A stretch of DNA of 64,000 nt from NCBI RefSeq assembly GCF_001429725.1, contig NZ_LMHV01000043.1:700227-764226 (forward strand), written 5' to 3'. Below, piece after piece: positions 32,535 through 41,598 of the stretch. Every line of letters starts with the position of its first letter. Position 1 is the first letter of the stretch. The DNA comes from Rhizobium sp. Root708 (GTDB taxonomy: Bacteria; Pseudomonadota; Alphaproteobacteria; Rhizobiales; Rhizobiaceae). Below the pieces are notes generated by a model. That model was not told the DNA's origin, searched no databases, and saw only the letters and a program-made list of their open reading frames with translations. The translations under genes and the position numbers were made by a program.

Positions 32535-33698
32535 ATGTGGCTCAGCAATTTTACTCTCGTCCTTCCAGATGAGATCGTGAGCCACGGCTCGGTCCGTGTC
32601 GAGGACGGCGTCATCGCTGAAATCAGGCCCGAGCCGGTTGCCAACGCTGCGATCGATGGCGCCGGGCGCCTGCTGATGCCGGGCTTTGTCGACCTTCACG
32701 GCGATATGGTCGAACGCGAGATCGCGCCGCGTCCGAATGCACCGATGCCGATCGATTTCAGCATCCACGAACTGGACAAGAAGCTTGCAGCCGCAGGCGT
32801 CACCACCGCGTTCGCGGCGGTCTCCTTCGCAACGGAAAGCGTCTACGGCCACGTCCGCTCGCTCGAAACGACCTCGGCGGTGATCGAAAGCATCAGCCGG
32901 CTGAAGAATAATCTGCTGATCGATCACCGCGTTCACGCCCGCTATGAAATCACCAATCTCGGCGCCGCACCGACGCTGGAAAAGCTGCTCGATGCTGGCC
33001 ATGTCGACATGGTCTCGCTGACGGATCACACGCCGGGGCAGGGGCAATACAACAACATCGAGAGCTACATCCTGAGCATCGCCGAACGCCGCGCCATTTC
33101 CGAGGAGATGGCCGCCGAGATGGTCGCCAAGCGTATCGAGATGCGCAACAATCCCGACATCGAGATCAAGCTGAAGCAGGTCGTGGACCTTGCTCTGAGG
33201 CACAAGTTGTCGCTCGCCTCACACGATGACGACAGCGCCGAGAAGGTCGCGCAGATGCACGATCTCGGCGTGACGATCAGCGAGTTTCCGGTGACACTCC
33301 CGGCAGCGGAAGAAGCGCGTCGTCGCGGTCTCTGGACGCTGATGGGCGCTCCGAACGCGCTGCGCGGCCAATCGATGTCCGGCAATCTCAGCGCATTGGA
33401 TGCCGCCGCCGCCGGCCTTCTGACCGTCATTGCCGCCGATTATCATCCGGCGGCCTTCGTGCCCGGCATCTTCAAGATCGCCGACCGCACGAGCCTGCCT
33501 TACGCCGTCGCCATGGCGACCCGCAATGCGGCGCGTTCAGCCGGTCTCATGGATCGCGGTGAAATTGCCGTCGGTCAGCAGGCCGATCTGGTTGTCATCG
33601 AGGCCGGCGACGTGCACCGCATCCGCGCCACCTTCCGCAAGGGCCTGTTCGTCTATAGCGATGGCACGCTGCATCAGCCTCGGGCGCTTGCCGCCTGA
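32535..33698 (+). CDS. phnM: Alpha-D-ribose 1-methylphosphonate 5-triphosphate diphosphatase PhnM
   Basis: PhnM removes pyrophosphate from the C-P lyase intermediate ribose-1-methylphosphonate-5-triphosphate. The 387-residue protein is an amidohydrolase: the VDLHGDMVERE metal motif near residue 54, the LTDHTPGQGQYNN segment near residue 160, LASHDDDS near residue 230, and a closing NAARSAGLMDRGEIAVGQQADLV block. The start at 32535 follows a TGGAGATAA ribosome site and gives MWLSNF, typical of PhnM. No other phn genes are in the window, so it is separated from the C-P lyase core here. Confidence 0.9.
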   Translation: MWLSNFTLVLPDEIVSHGSVRVEDGVIAEIRPEPVANAAIDGAGRLLMPGFVDLHGDMVEREIAPRPNAPMPIDFSIHELDKKLAAAGVTTAFAAVSFATESVYGHVRSLETTSAVIESISRLKNNLLIDHRVHARYEITNLGAAPTLEKLLDAGHVDMVSLTDHTPGQGQYNNIESYILSIAERRAISEEMAAEMVAKRIEMRNNPDIEIKLKQVVDLALRHKLSLASHDDDSAEKVAQMHDLGVTISEFPVTLPAAEEARRRGLWTLMGAPNALRGQSMSGNLSALDAAAAGLLTVIAADYHPAAFVPGIFKIADRTSLPYAVAMATRNAARSAGLMDRGEIAVGQQADLVVIEAGDVHRIRATFRKGLFVYSDGTLHQPRALAA

Positions 33699-33699
33699 G

Positions 33700-33795
33700 G
33701 CAAGGAGCATATCCCGAAATCGGAGCCGGTTTCGGGATGTGGGTATCACTGGAAAACAAGGAATGAGAGCAGGGCGGGAATCCCACGGATCGCGC
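33700..33795. repeat. Rhizobial mosaic (RIME-like) intergenic repeat
   Basis: A hairpin with arms at 33711-33723 and 33726-33738 (ATCCCGAAATCGG against CCGGTTTCGGGAT, one G-T pair) is preceded by GGAGCAT. A second GAGCAGGGCGGGAATCCC block follows at about 33767. This order resembles the short palindromic mosaic elements scattered between genes in Rhizobium genomes. It sits between the convergent phnM and purN genes and may also end their transcripts. Family membership is from memory. Confidence 0.4.
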
Positions 33796-33801
33796 CGTGT
33801 T

Positions 33802-34476
33802 TTAAGCGCCTTCGCCGATCAGCGAGATGACGCTGCTACGCTCCGCCGGCGCTGCTGCAGCGTCGGTGCTGACGGCCTTGCCGCCCTCCATTTTCACCTT
33901 GCCCTGGGCAAAGAGCCGCAGCGCCTGAGGGTAAAGCTGATGCTCGACGGTGAGCACACGTGCCGCGAGGCTGTCGGCACTGTCGCTGGAGAGGACTGGA
34001 ACGGCCGCCTGGCCGATGACCGGTCCCTCGTCCATGCCTTCGGTGACGAAATGCACGGTGCAGCCGGCGATCCGCATTCCGGCGTCGATTGCGCGCTGAT
34101 GCGTATGCAGGCCGGGAAACAGCGGTAGCAGGGAAGGATGGATGTTGATCATCCGGCCCTCGTAGCGCTGGATGAAGGTGCCGCTCAGCAGTCGCATGTA
34201 GCCTGCAAGGCAAAGAATGTCGGGCGAAAGCTGATCGAGTGCGGCAAAGATCGCCTCCTCATGCGCTTCCTTGCTCGCATAGTCCTTGCGCGCGAAGGCA
34301 AAGGTCGGGATGCCCTGAGCTGCCGCCTTGGCGAGCCCGCCGGCATCCGCCTTGTCGGAGATGACACCGACGATTTCCGCCGGAAAGTCGCCAGCCTTTG
34401 CGGCTGCGACCAGCGCCATCATGTTGGAACCGCCGCCGGAGATGAAGACGACGACGCGTTTGCGCGGCGACGTCAT
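33802..34476 (-). CDS. purN: Phosphoribosylglycinamide formyltransferase
   Basis: PurN formylates GAR with 10-formyl-THF in de novo purine synthesis. The 224-residue protein has the ISGGGSNM phosphate-binding loop near residue 12, the LAGYMRLLS segment near residue 90, the INIHPSLLP catalytic block near residue 111 (Asn-x-His), and the HFVTEGMDEGPVIGQ segment near residue 142. It overlaps purM by four bases, forming the usual purMN operon. Confidence 0.96.
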   Translation of the reverse strand: MTSPRKRVVVFISGGGSNMMALVAAAKAGDFPAEIVGVISDKADAGGLAKAAAQGIPTFAFARKDYASKEAHEEAIFAALDQLSPDILCLAGYMRLLSGTFIQRYEGRMINIHPSLLPLFPGLHTHQRAIDAGMRIAGCTVHFVTEGMDEGPVIGQAAVPVLSSDSADSLAARVLTVEHQLYPQALRLFAQGKVKMEGGKAVSTDAAAAPAERSSVISLIGEGA

Positions 34477-35546
34477 ATGGCGAGCGTACCTTTGTAGAGC
34501 GTACCGGCTGCACCTTCGGCGCGCGCGATCATCCGACCGAGTGTCACGACCGTCTCACCTTCAGCTTCGAGAGCCGCGGTGACGGTTGCAACGTTCTCAG
34601 CCGAAACGACTGCAATCATACCGACGCCGCAGTTGAAAGTGCGCAGCATTTCGTTGGCCTCGACGCCGCCCGTCTTCGAAAGCCAGGAGAACACGGCCGG
34701 AACCTTGACGGCAGCCAGATCGATCTCGGCTGCCAGGTGCTTCGGAAGAACACGCGGAATGTTCTCAGGGAAGCCGCCACCGGTGATATGCGCCAGTGCC
34801 TTGATGGCCTTGGTTTCGCGTATCGCCTTCAGCAGCGGCTTTACATAGATGCGGGTCGGCGTCAGCAACGCTTCGCCGAGGCTCTTGCCTTCCGCGAACG
34901 GTGCCGGCGCATCCCAGGCAAGGCCCGAAATGCCGACGATCTTGCGCACGAGCGAGAAGCCGTTGGAATGAACGCCCGAGGAGGCGAGGCCGAGGATCAC
35001 GTCGCCTTCGGCGATGTCGCCCGACGGCAGCAACTGGCCGCGCTCTGCTGCACCCACGGCAAAGCCTGCCAAGTCGTAGTCGCCGGAGGAGTACATCCCC
35101 GGCATCTCGGCGGTTTCGCCGCCGATCAGCGCGCAGCCCGCGTCGCGGCAGCCGGCAGCGATACCCTCGACGATCGCCGCACCCTGGTCGGGGTCGAGCT
35201 TGCCGGTGGCGAAGTAATCGAGGAAGAACAGCGGCTCGGCACCCTGGACGACCAGATCGTTGACGCACATCGCAACGAGGTCGATGCCGACAGTGTCGTG
35301 ATAGTCGGCGTCGATGGCGATCTTCAGCTTGGTTCCGACGCCGTCATTGGCGGCAACGAGCACCGGATCGATAAAGCCTGCGGCCTTGAGGTCGAACAGG
35401 CCGCCGAAGCCGCCGATCTCGCCGTCCGCGCCGGGGCGGCGCGTCGAGCGCACGGCGGGCTTGATCTTCTCCACCAGAAGGTTTCCGGCATCGATGTCGA
35501 CGCCTGCGTCGCTATAGGTCAGGCCGTTTTTTCCAGACTGGCTCAT
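34473..35546 (-). CDS. purM: Phosphoribosylformylglycinamidine cyclo-ligase
   Basis: PurM closes the imidazole ring to make AIR, using ATP. The 357-residue protein opens GLTYSDAGVDIDAGN. It has the VAANDGVGTKLK block near residue 61, the GGETAEMPGMY motif near residue 144, and GGGFPENIPRVLP near residue 255. The start lies 240 bases from the divergent AI-2E gene, so the purMN promoter should be in that space. A TTGCAT/ATGCAA inverted repeat lies upstream of the start (about 35606-35630). Confidence 0.97.
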   Translation of the reverse strand: MSQSGKNGLTYSDAGVDIDAGNLLVEKIKPAVRSTRRPGADGEIGGFGGLFDLKAAGFIDPVLVAANDGVGTKLKIAIDADYHDTVGIDLVAMCVNDLVVQGAEPLFFLDYFATGKLDPDQGAAIVEGIAAGCRDAGCALIGGETAEMPGMYSSGDYDLAGFAVGAAERGQLLPSGDIAEGDVILGLASSGVHSNGFSLVRKIVGISGLAWDAPAPFAEGKSLGEALLTPTRIYVKPLLKAIRETKAIKALAHITGGGFPENIPRVLPKHLAAEIDLAAVKVPAVFSWLSKTGGVEANEMLRTFNCGVGMIAVVSAENVATVTAALEAEGETVVTLGRMIARAEGAAGTLYKGTLAI

Positions 35547-35786
35547 GCTGCTCTCCGATGGCTGTGCGGGGCGGGAAATGTCACCGCCTCAATATGGGGG
35601 TCGCCATTGCATGACACGGGCCTATATGCAAGGGATTGCATGGAAAAAGCCCCAATTTCCCGCTCTTTTGAAGCAGGCCCTCGGGATTTCTAGCGGCGGG
35701 GTTGACCATTCTCTCAGCCACATCCTATGTGCACGAAGACTGCATCACGACGATGCGGAAATCGAGGCCGTCGATCAACGGGGAAT
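35547..35786. promoter_or_regulatory. Divergent promoter region between purM and the AI-2E transporter gene
   Basis: The 240-base gap has no supported gene. It holds an inverted repeat TTGCAT/ATGCAA with flanking CC/GG at about 35603-35634, on the purM side. On the plus strand a candidate promoter TTGACC (35702-35707), an 18-base spacer and TATGTG (35726-35731) lies 56 bases before the transporter start. The promoter call is tentative. Confidence 0.35.
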
Positions 35787-36911
35787 ATGATGCCACAGCA
35801 AGTTAGCGGGGCGGGTCTGAAGCGACAGGTCATCTTCTGGCTGATCGTGCTCGCCTTCTTCATCGGTTTCCTCTTTGTCTTCAGCTCGATCCTGCTGCCG
35901 TTCCTTGCAGGCATGGCGCTGGCCTATTTCCTCGATCCGGTTGCCGACCGGCTGGAGCGCTTCGGGCTGAGCCGCCTGATGGCAACGATCGTCATCCTGA
36001 TTGCCTTCGTCTTCATGATCGTGCTGGCCCTGATGATCCTCATACCGGTTCTTGCCAGCCAGTTGAGTGATTTCGCCGGCCGTCTTCCGGGCTACATCGA
36101 TCAGCTGCAGACCTTCATCGCCAAGTCGCAGAATTCGCTTCTGCCCGAATGGGTCCGCAACCAGCTCGGAACGATCAAGAACAATTTCTCCGAGATTCTG
36201 TCTCAGGGCTTCGGGCTACTCACGGGGCTTTTCGGTCAGGTCTGGAGTTCCGGCCTTGCCGTCGTCAACGTCATCTCGCTCATGGTCGTCACCCCTGTTG
36301 TCGCCTTCTACATGCTGCTGGACTGGGATCGGATGGTCTCGAAGGTCGATCAGTACATACCGCGAGACTATGTGGCCAACGTCCACCAGATCGCGCGTGA
36401 GATCGACCAGGCGATCGCGGGTTTCATTCGCGGGCAGGGCTCTCTCTGCCTCATCCTGGGCATCTGGTACGCGGTCGGCCTGTCGCTCGTCGGCCTGAAT
36501 TTCGGGCTGCTGATCGGTCTTTTCGCGGGCATGATCAGCTTCATCCCCTACGTCGGCTCGATGGTCGGGCTGGTGCTTGCCGTCGGCGTCGCCATCGTGC
36601 AGTTCTGGCCTGACTATATCTGGGTCGGGGCCGTGCTCGCCGTGTTCTTCAGCGGGCAGTTCATGGAAGGCAATATCCTGCAGCCGAAGCTCGTCGGGCA
36701 TAGCGTCGGCCTGCATCCCGTCTGGCTGATGTTCGCACTCTTCGCCTTCGGCGCGCTGTTCGGTTTCGTCGGCCTTTTGGTCGCTGTTCCGGCTGCCGCG
36801 GCCGTCGGTGTGCTTGTTCGCTTTGCGCTTTCACGCTACCTTGAGAGCGATCTTTATGCGGGCGGGTCGAACACCGGCCAGGTTCGCAGGACAAAAGCTG
36901 ACCCTAAATGA
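35787..36911 (+). CDS. AI-2E family transporter (PerM-like membrane protein)
   Basis: The 374-residue protein has seven to eight TM segments and matches the AI-2E/PerM family: an LIVLAFFIGFLFVFSSILLPFLAGMALAYFLDP-type opening (given here only as family match), the conserved cytosolic segment FIRGQGSLC near residue 215, and GQFMEGNILQPKLVG near residue 290. Family members export small molecules such as AI-2 or act as ion antiporters; the cargo here is unknown. Two adjacent ATGs (35787 and 35790) are possible starts. The stop overlaps hdaA (ATGA), a linkage seen widely in Rhizobiales. Confidence 0.88.
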   Translation: MMPQQVSGAGLKRQVIFWLIVLAFFIGFLFVFSSILLPFLAGMALAYFLDPVADRLERFGLSRLMATIVILIAFVFMIVLALMILIPVLASQLSDFAGRLPGYIDQLQTFIAKSQNSLLPEWVRNQLGTIKNNFSEILSQGFGLLTGLFGQVWSSGLAVVNVISLMVVTPVVAFYMLLDWDRMVSKVDQYIPRDYVANVHQIAREIDQAIAGFIRGQGSLCLILGIWYAVGLSLVGLNFGLLIGLFAGMISFIPYVGSMVGLVLAVGVAIVQFWPDYIWVGAVLAVFFSGQFMEGNILQPKLVGHSVGLHPVWLMFALFAFGALFGFVGLLVAVPAAAAVGVLVRFALSRYLESDLYAGGSNTGQVRRTKADPK

Positions 36912-37621
36912 ATGAAGTGAAGAACGCTGGTTCCAGGCGCACTGCCGTGGAACAGATCCCGTTGGCCTTTTCGCACGACGCCGCAAGCGGTCGCGACGAT
37001 CTGCTTATCTCCGAACGCCTGGCTGCTGCTGTCGCGATCGTCGATGCCTGGCCGCAATGGCCGTCGCCGGTCGTTATCCTCGCCGGTCCGGTGGGCTCGG
37101 GCAAATCGCATCTCGCCAACATCTGGAAGCAGCATAGCGGCGCCGTCGATATCCACCCGGCGAAGGGCGCTCATGCCGCTGTCAGCGCCGCGAGCGGCCC
37201 GGTGCTGTTCGAGGACGTCGACCGGCTCGGCTTCGATGACAACGAACTTTTCCACGTGATCAACAGTGTCCGCGAAAACGGACATAGCCTTCTGATGACA
37301 AGCCGCCTTTGGCCGATGTCGTGGCCCGTCGAGCTAGCGGACCTGCGTTCCAGGCTGAAGGCCGCCACCGTGGTGGAGATCGGCGAACCCGACGAAGAAC
37401 TCCTCTGTCAGGTGATCGTCAAACTCTTCGCCGACCGGCAGCTTAATATCGACGACAAACTCGTGCTCTATATCGTTAACCGAATGGAGCGCTCGCTGAA
37501 TGCGGCGCAGACGATCGTGGAAAGACTGGACCGGTTGGCGCTCTCTCGTGGCACCAAGATCAGTCGCTCTCTTGCTGCCGAAGTGTTGAATGAATTGGGC
37601 AATTCCGGCGCGCCCGATTGA
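36908..37621 (+). CDS. hdaA: DnaA-related regulatory inactivator HdaA
   Basis: The 237-residue protein is a short AAA+ ATPase with Walker A AGPVGSGKSHLAN near residue 57, Walker B LFEDVDR near residue 99, and no C-terminal DnaA DNA-binding domain. HdaA, with the sliding clamp, stimulates ATP hydrolysis by DnaA and so prevents over-initiation of replication. The gene starts within the stop of the AI-2E gene and is followed after 65 bases by ppk. In alphaproteobacteria this neighbourhood is typical. Confidence 0.88.
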   Translation: MNEVKNAGSRRTAVEQIPLAFSHDAASGRDDLLISERLAAAVAIVDAWPQWPSPVVILAGPVGSGKSHLANIWKQHSGAVDIHPAKGAHAAVSAASGPVLFEDVDRLGFDDNELFHVINSVRENGHSLLMTSRLWPMSWPVELADLRSRLKAATVVEIGEPDEELLCQVIVKLFADRQLNIDDKLVLYIVNRMERSLNAAQTIVERLDRLALSRGTKISRSLAAEVLNELGNSGAPD

Positions 37622-37686
37622 CTGTCACAGTTCCGTCGTGAAACTGATATAATTCGCAGGGCGAATGAAAACGGGGCAATTTGACA

Positions 37687-39891
37687 ATGGATAACGCAGT
37701 CGCGGGGCACGACGAACCTACTCCTGAGACGAAGGAGACGGTGCTGCCGCTCGATGAGCTGCTTTCCAGCCCGGAGCGTTTCATCAACCGCGAATTTTCG
37801 TGGCTGCAGTTTAACCGGCGCGTGCTTGAGGAAACGCTGAACACCGAGCATCCGCTGCTTGAGCGCGTTCGCTTCCTGTCGATCTCCGCCGCCAACCTCG
37901 ATGAATTCTTCATGGTGCGCGTCGCCGGTCTCGAGGCGCAGGTGCGCCAGAACATCGTGGTCCGCACCCCGGATGGCAAGACGCCTGCGGAGCAGCTCGA
38001 CGCCATTCTTCAGGAGATCGACAACCTGCAGATGGAGCAGCAGGCTTCGCTTGCCGTCCTGCAGCAGTATCTCGCCAAGGAAGATATTCTGATCGTCCGT
38101 CCGGGCGCCCTCAGCGAGATTGATCGTGCATGGTTGGCCACTGAGTTCGAGCAGGCGATCTTCCCGGTCCTGACGCCGCTATCGATCGATCCAGCGCATC
38201 CGTTCCCCTTCATCCCGAACCTCGGTTTCTCGATCGGTCTGCAGCTGGTCAGCAGAAACGGCCGTGATCCGATGACGGCTCTGCTGCGTCTGCCGCCGGC
38301 GCTCGATCGCTTCGTGCGCTTGCCCGACGACGCCGGGACGATCCGCTACATCACGCTAGAAGACGTCGCCAACATCTTCATTCATCGTCTCTATCCCGGC
38401 TACGAGGTGCAGGGCTCAGGTACGTTCCGCATCATCCGCGACAGCGATATTGAAGTCGAGGAAGAAGCAGAAGACCTCGTTCGCTTCTTTGAGACGGCGC
38501 TGAAGCGCCGCCGCCGCGGTTCGGTCATCCGCATCGAGACCGATTCCGAAATGCCGGCCTCGCTGCGCCAGTTCGTGGTGCAGGCGACCAACGTGCCCGA
38601 CAACCGCGTTGCCGTTCTGCCGGGATTGCTGGCACTGAACACCCTGTCGGAAATCACCAAGGCGCCGCGCGACGATCTGAGGTTCCCCTCATACAACGCG
38701 CGATTTCCCGAACGTGTCCGCGAGCACGCCGGCGATTGCTTCGCCGCCATCCGCGAAAAGGACATGGTGGTCCATCACCCCTACGAGTCTTTCGACGTGG
38801 TGGTCCAGTTCCTTCTCCAGGCTGCGCGCGATCCTGACGTCCTGGCGATAAAGCAGACGCTCTACCGCACGTCCAACGACAGCCCGATCGTTCGCGCGCT
38901 GATCGATGCCGCCGAATCCGGCAAGTCGGTCACGGCGCTGGTGGAGCTGAAGGCGCGTTTCGACGAGGAAGCCAATATCCGCTGGGCGCGCGACCTCGAA
39001 CGCGCCGGCGTGCAGGTCGTCTTCGGCTTCATCGAATTGAAGACCCACTCGAAGATGTCGCTGGTCGTCCGCCGCGAAGAGGGCAAGCTGCGCAGCTACT
39101 GCCATCTCGGCACCGGCAACTACCACCCGATCACCGCGAAGATTTATACCGACCTGTCGTTTTTCACCTGCAATCCCGTGATTGCCCACGACATGGCCAA
39201 CATCTTCAACTTCATCACCGGCTATGGCGAGCCGGAGGAGAGCATGAAGCTCGCCGTGTCACCTTATACGCTGCGTTCGCGCATCCTTCGCCACATCGAC
39301 GAAGAGATCAAGCACGCCAAGAGCGGCGCGCCTGCTGCCATCTGGATGAAGATGAACTCGCTCGTCGATCCCGAGATCATCGATTCGCTCTATACGGCCA
39401 GCCGCGCCGGGGTCGAAATCGATCTGGTTATTCGCGGCATTTGCTGCCTGCGCCCGCAGGTACCTTGTCTGTCGGAAAACATCCGCGTGAAGTCGATCGT
39501 CGGCCGTTTCCTCGAGCACAGCCGCATCTTCTGCTTCGGCAACGGTCACGGGCTCCCGTCCGACAAGGCGCTGGTCTATATCGGCTCCGCCGACATGATG
39601 CCGCGCAACCTCGATCGCCGCGTCGAAACCTTGGTTCCGCTGACCAATCCGACCGTCCACGAGCAGGTCCTCTCACAGATTATGCTCGGCAATATCATTG
39701 ACAATCAGCAAAGCTACGAGATATTGCCCGACGGAACGTCCCGACGCATGGAGGTGCGAAAGGGCGAGGAGCCGTTCAACGCGCAACAGTATTTCATGAC
39801 CAACCCGAGCCTGTCCGGCCGTGGCGAAGCGTTGAAATCCAGTGCGCCCAAGCTGATCGCCGGCCTGCTTTCTGGCCGAAACAACAAGTAA
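37687..39891 (+). CDS. ppk: Polyphosphate kinase
   Basis: Ppk polymerises ATP gamma-phosphate to polyphosphate and can run in reverse. The 734-residue protein has the four PPK1 parts: the N domain with FINREFSWLQFNRRVLEE-type segment near residue 30, the head domain, and C1/C2 domains. C1/C2 include the autophosphorylated histidine in HLGTGNYHP near residue 475 and the second PLD-like segment NLDRRVETLVPL near residue 640. The ATG at 37687 is preferred to the in-frame TTG six bases earlier. ppx follows after 12 bases. Confidence 0.96.
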   Translation: MDNAVAGHDEPTPETKETVLPLDELLSSPERFINREFSWLQFNRRVLEETLNTEHPLLERVRFLSISAANLDEFFMVRVAGLEAQVRQNIVVRTPDGKTPAEQLDAILQEIDNLQMEQQASLAVLQQYLAKEDILIVRPGALSEIDRAWLATEFEQAIFPVLTPLSIDPAHPFPFIPNLGFSIGLQLVSRNGRDPMTALLRLPPALDRFVRLPDDAGTIRYITLEDVANIFIHRLYPGYEVQGSGTFRIIRDSDIEVEEEAEDLVRFFETALKRRRRGSVIRIETDSEMPASLRQFVVQATNVPDNRVAVLPGLLALNTLSEITKAPRDDLRFPSYNARFPERVREHAGDCFAAIREKDMVVHHPYESFDVVVQFLLQAARDPDVLAIKQTLYRTSNDSPIVRALIDAAESGKSVTALVELKARFDEEANIRWARDLERAGVQVVFGFIELKTHSKMSLVVRREEGKLRSYCHLGTGNYHPITAKIYTDLSFFTCNPVIAHDMANIFNFITGYGEPEESMKLAVSPYTLRSRILRHIDEEIKHAKSGAPAAIWMKMNSLVDPEIIDSLYTASRAGVEIDLVIRGICCLRPQVPCLSENIRVKSIVGRFLEHSRIFCFGNGHGLPSDKALVYIGSADMMPRNLDRRVETLVPLTNPTVHEQVLSQIMLGNIIDNQQSYEILPDGTSRRMEVRKGEEPFNAQQYFMTNPSLSGRGEALKSSAPKLIAGLLSGRNNK

Positions 39892-39903
39892 TATTGGACC
39901 TGC

Positions 39904-41427
39904 ATGGTTGAATCAGAAGCCCAGGGGCGCCTTCCAGGCATTGCCCCGGTCTCCGTTGTCGATATCGGGTCGAATTCGATCCGTCTGGTCATATACGAAG
40001 GCATGTCCCGCTCGCCGACGATCCTTTTCAACGAAAAGGTACTTTGCGGGCTCGGCAAGGGCATAGCCCTGACGGGCAAGATGGACGAGGCGAGCGTTGA
40101 GCGTGCGCTGACGGCGCTCCATCGGTTCAAGGCGCTTTCCGATCAGGCGCGGGCGGCCACGATGTACGTGCTGGCGACTGCGGCGGCGCGTGAGGCATCC
40201 AACGGTCCCGATTTCATTCATAGCGCCGAAACGATCCTGCGGCGCAAGGTCCGCGTCCTCTCCGGTGAAGAGGAAGCAAAGTTCTCGGCCCTCGGCATCG
40301 TCAGCGGCTTTTTCGCGCCCGACGGCATCGCGGGCGATCTCGGCGGCGGTTCGCTGGAACTCATCGATATCAAGGGCAAGGAGATCGGCAAGGGTATCAC
40401 CCTGCCGCTCGGCGGCCTTCGACTGTCTGAGTATGCAGGCGGCTCGCTCGAGAAGGCCCGTACGTTTGCGCGCAAGCACGTCAAGACGAGCGCGAAGCTG
40501 CTCGCTCAGGGGGCAGGGCGAACCTTCTACGCCGTTGGCGGCACCTGGCGAAATATCGCAAAGCTTCACATGGAGATGACACAGTACCCGCTGCACATGA
40601 TGCAGGGCTACGAGGTGTCGCTTGAGGCCCTGATGCAGTTTCTCGATCAGGTCGAGGCTGCCAAGGACTCCAAGGATCCCGCGTGGATGGCTGTCTCCAA
40701 GCATCGCCGGGCGTTGCTTCCTTTCGGCGCTGTCGCCATGAAGGAAGTGCTGAGCGTCATGAAGCCCTCGGTCATCTCGTTCTCCGGACAGGGCGTGCGC
40801 GAAGGTTATCTGTACTCGTTGCTCACGGAGAGCGAGCGTCGCAGCGATCCGCTGCTGGCGGCAGCGGGCGAACTTGCCATCCTGCGTGCCCGTTCGCCCG
40901 AACACGCTCGCGAGCTCGCCGACTGGACCGGCCGCATGATGCAATGCTTCGGCATCGTCGAGACGGAAGAGGAGGCGCGCTATCGCCAAGCGGCCTGTCT
41001 TCTGGCCGACATCAGCTGGCGCGCGCATCCCGACTACCGCGGCCTTCAGGCGTTGAACATCATCGCCCATTCCTCCTTCGTCGGCATCAGCCATCCGGGA
41101 CGCGCATTCATCGCGCTGACCAACTATTACCGCTTCGAAGGGCCGCATGATGATGGCGCGACCGGGCCGCTGGCCACGATCGCCACGCCGCAATATGTCG
41201 AGCGCGCCAAGCTGCTCGGCGGCATCTTGCGCGTCGTCTATCTCTTCTCTGCTTCGATGCCGGGGATCGTTCGCAATCTGAGCTTCCAGAAATCGATGAA
41301 CCCGGATCTCGATCTCGAGTTCGTCGTTCCCGCCGAATATCACGATTTCGCCGGCGAGCGGCTGGATGGACGTCTTCAGCAGCTGTCGAAGCTTACCAAC
41401 AAGCGCCTGGCCTTCCGTTTCGAGTAG
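39904..41427 (+). CDS. ppx: Exopolyphosphatase (Ppx/GppA family)
   Basis: The 507-residue protein opens with the ASKHA-fold phosphate loop VVDIGSNSIRLVIYE near residue 19 and has GDLGGGSLEL near residue 145. It hydrolyses the ends of polyphosphate chains or pppGpp. A long C-terminal HD-like helical region (about 310-500) includes HPDYRGL and HSSFVGISHPGRAFIAL. Close coupling to ppk suggests joint control of polyphosphate turnover. The Ppx/GppA choice cannot be settled by eye, but the ppk neighbour favours Ppx. Confidence 0.92.
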   Translation: MVESEAQGRLPGIAPVSVVDIGSNSIRLVIYEGMSRSPTILFNEKVLCGLGKGIALTGKMDEASVERALTALHRFKALSDQARAATMYVLATAAAREASNGPDFIHSAETILRRKVRVLSGEEEAKFSALGIVSGFFAPDGIAGDLGGGSLELIDIKGKEIGKGITLPLGGLRLSEYAGGSLEKARTFARKHVKTSAKLLAQGAGRTFYAVGGTWRNIAKLHMEMTQYPLHMMQGYEVSLEALMQFLDQVEAAKDSKDPAWMAVSKHRRALLPFGAVAMKEVLSVMKPSVISFSGQGVREGYLYSLLTESERRSDPLLAAAGELAILRARSPEHARELADWTGRMMQCFGIVETEEEARYRQAACLLADISWRAHPDYRGLQALNIIAHSSFVGISHPGRAFIALTNYYRFEGPHDDGATGPLATIATPQYVERAKLLGGILRVVYLFSASMPGIVRNLSFQKSMNPDLDLEFVVPAEYHDFAGERLDGRLQQLSKLTNKRLAFRFE

Positions 41428-41598
41428 GGCCCGTCGATCTTGGCCGAGGCGAGCCCGACATTTGGGCTCGGAAACCGCTCGAAAGTCGGCGCCGGTCGTC
41501 TCATGGTGCATTAAAGGTCTTCACCCCCAGGTTGACCTATTGGCTTGATATGCTTGAAATGCCCAGCCGACATCATGAGCGAAATCCGAGCGAGAGAA

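Noticed and set aside
39913..41511. A 532-codon minus-strand frame opposite ppx
   Set aside because: Shadow of ppx on the other strand, with no conserved motifs of its own.
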